Assembly: GCA_023053575.1 (NCBI GenBank)
Contig: JAKZAP010000021.1
Coordinates: 13,268,212 to 13,332,211, forward strand
DNA: 64,000 nucleotides
Reading direction: 5' to 3'
Source: Branchinecta lynchi
Lineage: Eukaryota > Arthropoda > Branchiopoda > Anostraca > Branchinectidae
Shown: positions 1 to 12,100 of the stretch, one piece after another
Position numbering within the stretch: the stretch's first letter is position 1
Layout of the letters: every line of letters begins with the position of its first letter
Program-made: the position numbers and the translations under genes
The notes under the pieces: model-generated
Seen by the model: the letters and a program-made list of their open reading frames with translations, nothing else
The model's database searches: none
What the model was told of the DNA's origin: nothing

Positions 1-533
1 TAGTTTTAGGCAATATGGAAAGCATGATATTCGTCACCTGAGTATCTTTCGTTTCAAGAAATTTGAGAACTAGCACAGGTATTACAGTGTAAAACTTTCT
101 AGATGATGAAAGAGTTTCTGACAGACCGACATTTTTTTTAAATTTCATCAAAAAACAAATAAATTAAACCTATGTCATTTACGACGATTAAGATCAGGCC
201 TACGTTCCGAAATTCACCTTCTCAAAAACAATCCTATCCTGTTAGTTCGTCTTGTAAGGCTATTCAAAATAGTGTAAGTAAATTACAGTGAATTATACAC
301 TAATACACTTCCAGCTAGTAACGTTGTTATTATAGTGTAATTGGTACTCATTGTCGCAAAGGGTTAATTCATTTTTCTTTTAGTTACGAATTCAGAAAAC
401 GCTTGCTAGTTACGAATAATGTCTGTGGTTGTTCGGACTTGCAGAAAGAAAATTTACAGTAGCATTACAATATTTATTCCTGTCACCGGATATCGATTTC
501 TCCCATATTTCGCCCTATCAGATCACTCCTATC
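1..533. other. Tbx2/3 intron 4 sequence, no feature seen
   Basis: AT-rich sequence lying 3' of exon 4 on the minus strand. I looked for the remaining T-box exon (HKYQPRFH-type motifs) and did not find it. Confidence 0.5.
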
Positions 534-711
534 CAGGGCCGTATCCAGGGGGGTTGCCCCCCCCCCCGCCCGAAACATACAAAAATAATCATTTGTATAG
601 TCTTTTCCCTCTGATCTATGTCTTTTTTGTACGTTTCTGTCAAACCCGCAGGCACCCCCCCCCCCTGAAAGGCACCCCCCTCTCCGAAATAAATTCATGG
701 ACACGAGCCTG
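534..711 (+). mobile_element. hAT-M1 copy 1: short nonautonomous hAT-like element
   Basis: The terminal inverted repeats are CAGGGCCGTATCCAGG and a degraded CATGGACACGAGCCTG. They are flanked by near-identical 8-bp direct repeats, CTCCTATC and TTCCTATC. Each terminus is followed inward by long C or G runs, and the core shares GAAACATACAAAAATAATCA with five other copies in the window. An 8-bp duplication and CAGGG ends fit the hAT superfamily. Confidence 0.8.
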
Positions 712-1079
712 TTCCTATCACTAGTAATGTCTGGGGGTATAATCATTTCATAGTGTCTAGCCCCTGCCTCCCCCGACACCAGACTTTACGACCTTTAATG
801 AAAAAGTCTATAGGACTACTTCAACTTTCTGCACGGAACTAGGTGAGACAAATGGGCATACCTGCTTTGGAAACCCCAATTATCCCACCGACTATCCGAG
901 ATTACATACACGGTAACTGACACGTTGCTACAACCGTCACGTATCACGCCTGGTATGTGGATTTCATGTGATTGTTTTAATAACACTTCAAGCCTTGAGG
1001 AATGTTACTCGAGCTTGTAGTGGGAATTCTGATTGCGAACATTTTATTTATAAGTAGTGAACTGAAAGACAAAATTGCT

Positions 1080-1148
1080 CCTCTGGGGGGATTTGAACCC
1101 ACATCCTTCGGCTTCAGTTGACAACGGTCTACCACTGGGCTCCCGAGG
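1080..1148 (-). repeat. tRNA-like segment, probable SINE head
   Basis: Read on the minus strand this has a tRNA D-arm/box A (AGTGGTAGACC), a T-arm/box B (GGTTCAAATCC) and acceptor strands CCTCGGG and CCCAGAGG that pair with one unpaired base. It is 69 nt. The anticodon arm is not clean, so I call it tRNA-derived rather than a functional tRNA gene. Confidence 0.45.
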
Positions 1149-1350
1149 GGCTTGCGTCGGCCTGAGAGGAACACTGGCAACCAGTTTTCTCTATATCCTG
1201 TTAATTCTTCTGCCCAGTTTTTACATAATTTCATCCCATCATTTATTTCTGGTCATATCTTTTAAGTGTGTTAGTTAATTTGTTTCGTTTGTTGAGCTAT
1301 TTGGCTTTGAGCTATTTGGAAATAAACTTGATTGATTGATTGATTTTAAA
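1149..1350 (+). repeat. Repeat body with (ATTG)n tail, related to 47705-47830
   Basis: Shares GGAACACTGGCAA, TATCCTG, a TTC..TCTGC.CAGTTT block and AGTGTGTTAGTT, in the same order, with sequence near 47705-47830. It ends in AAATAAACTTGATTGATTGA, the sort of short tandem tail left by target-primed retroposition. It abuts the tRNA-like segment, but on the opposite reading direction. Confidence 0.45.
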
Positions 1351-1485
1351 CACAATTCGCAGATTCACTGCAATCGTCATATACAACAACAATGATCCCA
1401 CTGAATGCATTTTCGTCTAAGCAGGTAACCCTTTTTTTTATAAGTTTATCTGTTGATCTGTTTGTTTATTTAGATATTCTTAGTT

Positions 1486-1875
1486 ATGGTAGCCTGCCCT
1501 CAAGGCAGTCACCTTTCAAGGCAGGCTACTTCTTCAAGCCTACTCCTTGTACCTTGCGGTAGGTTTATTTATTTATTTACTTATTCATTTATTTCCCTCA
1601 GAATTGAGGAGTACAAAATAATGTATAAAACAGAACTATGCCTAAACCATCTGGTCCCCAAGCCCACCACAAAAATCGTACGCCCCAGCCCACAGAAACA
1701 AGCCCATGGGACGGGAAACATGCCCACCTGGCAACACTGCATTTGGCGGACTTATTTTGTTTGTTTGTGGTTTTCTCCCTTTTTGTTATTAATTTATCTG
1801 TTGTTTTTTTATGTAGCCCATGTGTGTGAGTGGCCAAAGTTGGTTCTTGGTCTAATGAATAAATAAATAAATATA
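1486..1875 (+). repeat. Unclassified repeat-like segment with hairpin and AATA tail
   Basis: Begins with a 10-bp inverted repeat (GTAGCCTGCC and GGCAGGCTAC), then TTTATTTATTTA simple sequence, and ends in (AATA)n. A 126-codon reading frame crosses it but shows no recognisable domain. It is likely a retroposon remnant; no second copy was found. Confidence 0.3.
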
Positions 1876-2619
1876 TTGTTACGGAAACATAACACTTAAA
1901 GTCCCACACCATGCATTTTCAGTAACATGAAAATATAGTATCGAAGTATGATCTATTGAAACTGCGTATCCTTGTGTCAATTGTTTTCAAGCTTCCGACA
2001 GTATATGTCTCACGTTGACCCCGCCGAGTGTTCCGAGTTATGTAAACGTATATATACACAAAAAAGTATGAGGGGTGTGGCTGAGATAGTTGGATTATCG
2101 GGTATAACAAGGTGAAGATGGTCGGTACTGATCAGATACAAGCACAGAACCTGCAGCCAAAATCAGCTAAACATAAACCAATCGGAAGGTAGAAACAGCA
2201 GTTCTTATCAGATAGAAAGTGGGGTAGCGTGAATCAGATAAGAAAAGGTAGCTTCTGGTCCAGTAGATACACATTTTGAGTTCGAAAACAAATATAAATT
2301 CTTTATAATATGTCGTGAAAACAAGTGTGCAAGCGCTCAAACGTGCAGTGTGAAAATAAAATGTTTATCAGGCCTTGTATACGAACAGCCTAAGAGTAAG
2401 AACTAGGTATAGACTAGATGTAAAAGGATAGAGGAAGCAGGCAAAGTGAGAAGATAAGCAATCGGAACAGATGGAAAAGTGTTGCGTTGTCAAAAGATGA
2501 AGTATGAGTGACAAAGAAAGCGAGTTTAAGAAGGAGAATGATGGTCAATGTCATGAACGATGATTATTTTCGGTCTGGACGAAGAGGAAAGAAAACGATA
2601 TAGATTTAAATTTAACTGA
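1876..2619. other. Intronic sequence, nothing recognised
   Basis: No splice-flanked T-box motif, repeat copy or reading frame of note was seen here. Confidence 0.5.
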
Positions 2620-2740
2620 AATTAAAATGTTTTTTTAATCATGCGCTGTCGCCACGCTATCGAAAGCTCAGTGTAATTGTTTTAATTTTCTTTTCTTAGT
2701 GCATTCTTCTTTATCTTGCTTTTCATCATCAGTAACACGA
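2620..2740 (+). repeat. Retroposon 3' tail, related to 14005-14141
   Basis: Contains GAAAGCTCAGTGTA and surrounding blocks that recur at 14005-14141, where the copy ends in (ATC)n. Here the tail has decayed to CATCATCAG. Confidence 0.4.
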
Positions 2741-3002
2741 AAGATTTTCTTAGGAAAAAGACAGTCAGTGATAGTACATAGCTACATAGGTGATGTTAAT
2801 TTTGGGTTGTTGTCGTTTTGTGTTAAGCATCACAAAGACGAGGTTCAGGTTCATCATTGATGTAATTACTTCTATAAAATTAAAACTTATCCGGAAGAGC
2901 GCAGAGAAGAAGATTCAGACAGAGGAAGTAGGAGGCTACCATGGAACAAATAAAAAACTACTAATGAAATATAATTACCAAAAAGTGATTATGGCTACTT
3001 AC

Positions 3003-3156
3003 AAAGCCATGTTTATCCGAGATGTTGTTCGTGAGCTTTAACTTGTGGAAGGAGACCACCTTCTGCATCCATTGCTCGCCGGTGGACGGACTATCCGGAT
3101 GGATGTACATTCTTTTCGGCATTTCCGGATCCGCTTTTCCGGCCACCATCCACCGA
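3003..3156 (-). CDS. Tbx2/3: Tbx2/3 exon 4 (T-box)
   Basis: Residues 164-215. The acceptor is TTTCTCTTATAG and the donor GTAAGT. The split codon joins exon 3 as AAC AGT CGG TGG (NSRW). The exon encodes [39 protein letters not shown] and [11 protein letters not shown], nearly identical to Tbx2/3 across bilaterians. It ends in phase 0 after DKHGF. In human TBX3 an alternative exon can be inserted here. The next coding exon is outside the window. Confidence 0.97.
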
Positions 3157-6100
3157 CTATAAGAGAAACTGAATCAAGCAAAGCACCAGGCTAATTATCT
3201 TAAAGCAAATCTCCCAGTATTTACCGTTATGTTCCAGTATTCAAGACTATTTGAATACTATTAAGACTAGGCTCTAATGTTTACAAATTGTCCACGGCTT
3301 TGGCTGTTTTAAGCTTTTCCAGGACCATTGACTTCTAGCAAAAATTCGGCAAAATTCAGATAATCGGTTTTTCGCAAGCAACAGCATGATACGCTAACAC
3401 TCCTCGGGAGTATAGTACGCATGGAAAATCATGAATCGTGGCTAGTGCAAAGATTAGTGTGTTGTCGTTAGCGGATTTAGAATGTAACATAGGAAATTTG
3501 GGTGTCCAGATTTAAGAATTAGTTAATTTAATTCGAAAGTAGGTTGTACTAAGGGAGGAGATTTTCGGGGTGACGGGAACTGATGAAAAATAGATGGAAG
3601 TAAAGATTTTAAAGAAATAAGAAATGCTGGGAAGTTCCTCAGGGTAGCTTTTAAACACCGGGAAGATTTCTTTTGATGGGGAAGTTGTGTTTTTAGTGTT
3701 AATAAAGTATTCGGAGTAAATTAAAAATCTCAAGAGTGTGTAGTGTGTATATACGCATGTAAGATTGTTCACTTTTTGTTTAGTTTTGTTCCATGATGGC
3801 CTGATGGCTTTAATGTAAAATAAATCATTCATGTATTATAGATAGGACGGGTACTCTAAATATTCAGCGTTTTATAGGCTAATACAAAAGAGTATGCACA
3901 CGAAGCCCGGGATTCGGGTATAAATTTCGTCCACACTTTGGCTTGATGGAATTAAATGATCGCTTCAAACACAGACAGACAGCTGGGCGTGAGAACTGCC
4001 CCACCTCAACTCACACAGTTCCTCACCATATATGCCTTCGCAAATTGGAATCCTAGTGCCAAAACTGTAACGATTCAATGGCCAGCTAATAGCACTAACA
4101 TCCGCTACTTCCCATAATAATGTGTGGCCTATTCAAGTTAACAGTAGCCATAATTGGACAGTTCTGACTTATTAGACTCTGACGTATAAGCCACACGAGT
4201 TGTGTAATGAGCGTTTTTAGTTTATAAGATAGTTGGCGCCTTGTACGTTTGTATGAAGTTTTGGCGTGCTCAGAATATCAAACATATTGTTTTCGAACGA
4301 TCAAAATCACATTAAATACCGATCTTAACAACGAGGGTGTAACGGAGAATAATAATCGAGGGGATTTGATATTGAAAATAATGGCCTGTAATAAGTTGTT
4401 CACAGTCCCGATGATCTTCCACTGCGTATCATTTGGATTCCATATGCAATCCACTTCTTAATCCTAATCTGATGTTCAGCTTTTGCTTCATGGAAACCCA
4501 CCCTCTGTTAGTGTCCACGGTTAACGAGACACGAGTTCATTCCAAGGCCATATCCAGGGGGGGGGGGGGGTAGGGGGTTGACCCCCGCCCCCGAAACATA
4601 CAAAAATAATAATTTGTATAGGCTTTTCCCTCTGATCTGTGTTTTTTGTACTTTTTTGTCCGACCAGCAGGCAACCCCTCCCCCCCCCCCGAAAAGCAAA
4701 CCCTCCCAAAATAAATTCCTGGATACGGGCCTGGTTCATTCTTATTACTTTTAACTATTTCCATATCTCATCTCAGGATCTAGTATATGTAGACATGTTA
4801 TTCGTTTACGATTAAGATCCCTACGTGTCCTGTAGGTTGTCAGTCTTCACCAGATTCCATAAACGTGTTGTTTTACATGTGCATCGACACCTTCACCAGC
4901 TCAATTAAGAAACTCTACCAGACCCATTGGGACCTTGTTAGTCTAAAATTTTCGGTCTAGTCTGGAATATAAGTACGACTCGGAAGGGGAGATATTCTGA
5001 TTCGAAATTTTCTTTATATACACCAGTTTATAACCTTTTATTGAAGAAACACATGTCTGCTGTATTTTCACAAGATTTGCTGAACCTAAAGTGGCCCTTC
5101 CGAAACCTAAAGTGGCCCTTTTGGTTTTTGTGCCTCTTTTTAGTACTCAGGCCTCCTACAGTATATCGTGCCGTGCCTCTTTTTAGTCGACCCCTGGAAA
5201 GGGTCCTCTTCAGGCTGTACCAGAAATACGGGTCTGCCAGGTCTGCATAAAATCACAACTGACATCCGTTTAGCCCTATCGGACACGAAGTCAACTAACT
5301 TGCGGTGTCTGAAGTTTCTACTTCAGCCCATTTGCACCTCGTTACCTTCAAGCATGAAGAATTTCACACACCAAATTATGGCCTAAATTATACCTTAAAT
5401 GCTCTACTTTACAACACCTTCCTCCAATTTCAGAATTCATAATTGTACCATTCCGTTGCGTGCGGTGGTCATGCAAAGCCAACGAGACGTTTCAAAGCTC
5501 ACCTGAAGCTGAATTAAAAACTTTACTTGACGATTTTCGTGACGGCGATGACAGATTTTCAAACTGCAGATCTTGGTAGCTATTATCGTCATAATAATAA
5601 TAATAATTTAGCAGCAAAAAAACGAGGCCATGGCAATGGTGATTATAAAAACAAAAATGAAAAACACCTACACGGATAGAAACAACTGAAATTAAAAATC
5701 AAAGAAAAGTATAATCATGCGTGGACTAAATAACAGTCTCTTAATGTGTTGGAAGCACGTACTCCGAGTCGTGCTGTTCATACACACTTATTACGCAAAG
5801 GCTGAAGTTATAACAGAGATTTTATCCATGAAAAATGTACGAAAAAGTTTGATAATTTCTGTTATATAAATGAAGTATTATAACCTAGACTACACAAACA
5901 ACATTTGAACACACTTGTTATTATATAGACATGTAGTCGATACCTTGACGGCACGAAGCCCGAATGATCCTGCAGGGTTATCAAATTAAATCTTCACTTT
6001 AAGTTAATCCATAATTACATACTTCTGCAAATAAAAAAAATGGGAAAGATGGTGAAAGAAGCCCCTGACAGTGAACTTAACCTCTTAGCTACATTCGAGC

Positions 6101-9100
6101 AAAGGCTTACCTGTTGTGAAATTTGTATCGGTAGTCATCTGCTGCCACGATGTCCAGCAGTAAAATGTACTTGGCTTTGGGGTCTAGACCCGACACTCTG
6201 AATTTCATCTGGGGGAACATTTGCCTGAAAAAAAAAGTCTGAAATGAGCACTATGACAGTTTACTGAAGCAAGTTTGAAAACAGTTAAATTTACGTCGTT
6301 TCATTGGGGAACTTCATTCTAAGAAGTCAGCGATTGGCAAGGCAAGGGCCGAAGGGCTTGCGGCTTTGTAGACATGTAAGTTCCAAGACCCTAACCTTCC
6401 CTCCTATTCGGAAATTAGGATCTTTCCATGAAAAGTAGTGTATTAAGCCCAAGATTGAGTCGTCCGAATCGTTGCAGGTTTGTCCTGGCTGGTGATGATA
6501 TGGTGAAATTTTATTTACGCGCTTAAGAGGAGAGAAATAGCGCAGTACAGACAAAGAAAAGGAAAACCTATACTGAGCTTTCATTAATATAGTAAATGTA
6601 CAAGCTGGGCCCCACACAAAGTCAGTGCTCCCGATTTCGGTGTCATGGGAAATGTTTTGACCCCCACCCCCCCCGCTTTGTTATTCTTGTTTGTGTGTCC
6701 CTCCGAAAAAGAAGATAAAGGATAGTCGTAACGCGACCATTTCAAGTTGTTGGGCCAATTGGAAAACTGAAGACCCCTAACCCTCAGGTCTTCTTCATAA
6801 TTGTTAGCTAGCTACTTGGGCTGACTGCTAGTTGGCTTTTGCCGCATCAAGTGGATGAAAGTTGCACTGTTTATAGTCAACTAACGTTCAAAGCTAAGGT
6901 AAAGTACAATTAAGTAAAAAAAAAGGCAAATCAGTCCACTGGCATAAAACCGCCTATATGGCATTAGCGTAGAAAAGTGAAGCTTTGGTATTAACTAATT
7001 GATTTAAAACACGAAATAACAACCCCAGACGAGAAAAAAAGAAGCATACGTCTACTGTATATCGTTTGGATCATTTAGTAATTAAATGTTCATTTTTATG
7101 ATTAGGTATTAACCAAGACAATAACAAAAGATCATGTGGGCCACCCCAGAAAACACTGGCCTGTCCTAGGGGGTGGACAAATGACACTACAAACGCCATG
7201 TTTATATAAATAGTAAAACTAAACCCAGCAAAATCTATACAGAGGAACCGAAAAAATAATACAAGCATTAAAAACACCAAAAATAAGTTCACCAATGTTC
7301 TTTGGATGGGGGTCTAAATACGACGAAATCAGTTTTACTCTTCAGACCATGACCCAAAATTGTTTCAGAAAATAAAAACTTGGGAAAAGGCTCTATGGAA
7401 ATGATATGTTTATGAACCTCACGACCACATTGTCATTGGCGGCGGCCTAGAAGAATAAGGACCGGCTTTTTCACTTAGAAAGGCCTAAGCCCATCTGTGT
7501 CAATAACCACTTGAACCAGACACGATACGTCTAATCCTTAGCAGCTGCCCATTCGCACTGTGAGTGTGGGCATTAATTTCAACCATAGTAGGATGCATCC
7601 ATCACAAAGGGACCGGTAGCTTTTGTGCCTGGTCGGAGTATTTTTCCATACCGGATTAAGGTCCAATGTGTGTTGACTGTCGCTAGCTTGTAGTCATTCG
7701 TGCGGAAGGACTGGAGCCTCCCGGATTGGCGGGAGCGCAATCACTTCTTGCCGAATTTGAGCCTCGTTTTTGTTGCAATAGTGCTGCCGCATCGCTGCTG
7801 CAGCACTTCTTTGCTTCTGCAGAAGATGCGTTTTTGGATTCACTGCCTGCAAGATTTCTTCTGTTGAAGTAGCACCTTGCAGGGAAGCACGGACTAGGTC
7901 GGTAAGCAAGTCCACAATTCTGGAGAAGCGCTGCCGTCTTCCTTGGAAGCAGTGCAGTACAAAAACGAATGTAGAAAGAATCAGCCAGGAAGCGGCCGAG
8001 AGGTGAACGTGCAACAAAATGAGGCTATGGTGTTGACAAAGTGGGACGGACGATATTATCAAGCATGTTTTATTTTCATCATTATTACTGTTTTGTTGTT
8101 TGTATGGTAAGCAATGTTTAGTTTGTTATTGTATGTCTTGATTTTCAACTGGTAGGTACTACTACTCGAAGAGTTACCCCCTTCCTTACACTTGGTGTAC
8201 ATCCTTCCCCGCCAACGGCTGGCAGCGACCAGACACCACCCTAAACCAGCTGTACCAGCGATTAATCTTTCAATGGTTCTAAATATGTGGATTTTAATCT
8301 TCTAACACGTGGCAGCCGGTACCGACACCAGCCGGGCACTTGATGTACACCAAAATCAGGAGTGGACAACTCCTCATAACTATTTGTCTTATCTATTGAA
8401 TAAGGTAATTGTTTTTCATTTATCACGTGGCATTCGTACTTTGCTCTGTGCCATGAGTAAATGGTTATTTTTGAATGTTTGTTAGGATTTTAAATAACAG
8501 GAGAAACTAAACCTGTTACATTCTTTGAATTCTCTTACATTCTTAGTCATTTGGCAACCGGCTGATACTCCCTGCCGCATTTGGTCCTTCTGTGTAGATT
8601 CATGCTAGAAATTACTTGAACATAATAATCTATCATTTCTTGCCCCTCTTTTTATTGTAGCTTACATTTAAAGTGACTAATTTTGGAAGCATTCTCACAT
8701 TACAAATGCTCGGATCATTCACTTCAACTCCCTAGTTCAAACCAGGACTCAGTACGAACCCGTTGGCTAATTTTCCATAATATCGATGAACTTTTTGCAA
8801 ATGAAACCTCATAATAATGAGGTTTCAATAATTATGCTGATAATAATAGTAATGTTTTACAGGACCATACACAAAAACAGAAAAATAAATTGTTTTGATT
8901 ATATCAATAAAACACCATGATGTACCAAGCATAATCCGTTAAAGTATAACTGAAAAGGCAGCTTATTTCTACAAATGATATTTGAATACACTGAAACATT
9001 TTGACCCATCTTCTAAGAATGACGTTCAGATTGTGCGTGCCTTGCTTGCACAGCACCTTCCCCCCCCCCCCCAACCACACAAAGGACAAGTAGGAGTTTC

Positions 9101-12100
9101 AGAATCTAAATTTTGCTTCTTATCAAGCCTTAATTTCCCATATCATTTTTTTTTTTGCAATCATTTTCTTCCAACTCCATTCCGACCCCCGCGGCCCGTA
9201 ACTACAGTGTCACCAATACCTAAATAGAAACAGATGCAGCAGTAGCACCAACACAGACTCATCATTTTGACACCCTCTGTTTCACAACAAGGGGCTAGGG
9301 GGTCATCTGTTTACCCCACTGACCCCCTGAATACTTAACTGTTTCACGCTTCACGATTCCTTTAACAGGCTAGACAAGGGGGGCCGCAGGCACTGATAAT
9401 AAGCGGGACATCGGTTTAAGGCCAGGTATCCCACTGTCAAGGCAAATGATAGCTTTGTTTAGTTCGTCATGCGGGTCGGCTATGGTGTAGAGGGATTGAA
9501 ACAGTGCTGTCACTTTTCTCTGACGGAATTTGTGACTTTTGGTCGCAAAATCCTGTGAAATTATGGCGGCTATGAAACCCTCGATGATCCTTTTTACCAA
9601 CTATTTACGCTTTATCATCTTCATAATTATCTTTCTCGACCCTTTTGCTTCATTTTTGTATTTAGTGGTAAGGAAACCGGTTGCACAATTCTGGCTGGTT
9701 TTGTGGAAGAAACGAAAATCTGCGATTTCTGCGGATTCTGCGACCAGTGGCAACACTGGAGGCCAAACTGATGGAGGAATTGTTTACTTCGTCATCGGGT
9801 CGGTTATGCTGCAGAGGTATTGAAATAGCCGAGAACTTCTTACCACAAGCGATACACAGGCTCGGAAGTAGAGATTAAGGCCCCTGGGTAGTTGAAGTAC
9901 ACGTCGTAGTTATGAGAGTAATTCGTTCCGTTTTTCCACGGGATTCTTCACTTTACAACCTATCTCTCTGTTCGCAATATACTGATTATCATGCTTGCCA
10001 TGTTTGTTCTGTTGACGTGACGTATGATGCGCCCGGTAATTGTTTCCGAGGAGCGAATTCGTCCGAAGACCGTTTCTCTCAAGATTACTAAAGATGGCGT
10101 GAGTTGCTTTAGGCCTAGTCTGGGTCAAACATCAGCCTTAAAGGTTATCCGAGTGGCCTCATGCGGGTCAATCTTTCTATTTTTTTACTTTGACAGCGTC
10201 TTAGCGTCTTGACACTAAAGCTATTGGGACCATAATTGAGGGACTGTTAGCTCTGTATTAATCTAATTTTATTCTAAGATTTTTTGGTGGTTTGATTCAT
10301 TACATGTAAGGTACAAATTTAATGAAAATGATAGTAACTACAGTTGCATAAAAGCTCAGACATGCCAGTGGTATACAAAAACATATTTTTGTTAATTATC
10401 TAATTGATTTGTAGCACGAAAGAACAAAACCCTAGCCTAAGGTGTTGACAATTATAACAAAAACAAACACAAAAGCAGCACAAGAATTTTAGTGAATGAC
10501 CTTTTTCATTGAAAAATATCTTTTAAGTGACATCTGCATTCAGGAATTGCTTTTTCAAGAAAGTTTTCTTCAAAGCAGAAATAGAATTCTTTGAACGAGT
10601 TCATGCGGTCGTCACACTATTTACGTGACGTCCGATAGTGATTGGACCAGTAGTAAGACACGCTCAGATTTCTCGAAACCTCTACAAATGGGAAGGAGGT
10701 CTTACCCCATATGACTACAACACATGAATTATGCAAGTTTCCCGGGTCTCTCATTGATTTTGTAGACATGTCGTTCACAAAGTCCCTGTCGTATGTACGT
10801 CCGATGTACGCCCCTAACCTTTCCACCAGTTCTGCTTTTCGAGATGTAGAACCTCCCACGCCATTTTTGTCTATCCTAACGGCACTACCCCAATTTTTAC
10901 AGTTGCCGTGTTTGGCCTTTTCAAGGCGGATCTTGATTCCGTTTATTGCTACCGCGGAGCTCATTGGTCAGAATGAATGGTCAAGCAAGTTTTTCCGTGT
11001 TTCTCACCAAAGCCAAGGAGACGAGGGTTTTTAAAAACAGCCACTGTCGGTTGACGATTTTCTGAAAGCACGGCAGAGTTTTTAAAGGACCTCATTGTGT
11101 TAGAATATTGGGACGTAAACTGCGTCTTCTGAAATTGTGCTTTAAGCCTTGGAAGTATGAAATAAAAAGAAATTATCTGCCCTTGTACTTTACCAGCCTT
11201 GATACAAATCCACCAAACCACGACGCGATACAAACAAAACACTTACAAAGGAATAGAGCAAAACATTGCATCGTCTGACTTTTCGAAGTTTTCCCCGAGG
11301 TTTTCCCACCTCTTACGTTGTAGCAGAAAAAGGAATACCCAAAGGAGAGACAGCAAAACCTGGCACCTGATATAAAAAAAAAAGCTTGTCATATTAAACT
11401 TAATATGATGATGGATCCAAGCAGAAAAAGAAAGAAGCATACACGTGCCATCTGAACATCAAAGGCTCCTAATCCCGTGAATGCTTCTCTCTCTCAGAGA
11501 GTGTCAATATCACTATCTTCGCCTTTGAACGTATAGAGTAATCCGTCAATAGGCGGATCACGACGGTTTCGATTGAGTACTTGGAAGAGATTACTCCGTA
11601 GAAACAGATTTTCGGAGGATGGCCAGAATCGGACGACGACAAGGGGACACAATTTGGTTGTAAATTATCCACGGCAAGTAATCAGGAAACGATTGGGGTC
11701 AACAGAATTTCGGACGATTCGTTTGAAAGGAACAAGATGGAATAAGAGGGGTCTGCCATGTCCTCTAGCTGATGGAATCTCCCTCAAAAGGATATAGGCT
11801 TCTTTCAACGAGTATGAAGACTAGAGATGAAGGCGACGGTGTTTCTCCCGAAGGTGATGAACGATATTTTTCAAAATTTCAGGGAACAAATAAAAATCCT
11901 TTCAACGTTTGGGCCAGTAGGAGCCGAAAAGGCCAAGAAGGGCCAAACAGGCTAGGAAGGGCCAAAAGGTCGGGAAGGGCCGAAAAGGCCAGGAAGGGCC
12001 GAACAGGCCAGGAAGGGCCGAACAGGCCAGGAAGGGCCGAACAGGCCAGGAAGGGCCGAACAGGCCAGGAAGGGCCGAACAGGCCAGGAAGGGCCGAACA

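Noticed and set aside
1080..1148. A functional tRNA gene
   Set aside because: The anticodon arm does not fold well and the segment adjoins a retroposon-like body; treated as SINE-related instead.
1..3002. Remaining Tbx2/3 exons left of exon 4
   Set aside because: I looked for the HKYQPRFH and TAYQN-type motifs on the minus strand and found none, so the gene must continue outside the window.
9563..9823. Possible small membrane protein starting at ATGGCGGC
   Set aside because: One hydrophobic stretch in AT-rich DNA is not enough; the start context is weak and nothing supports expression.
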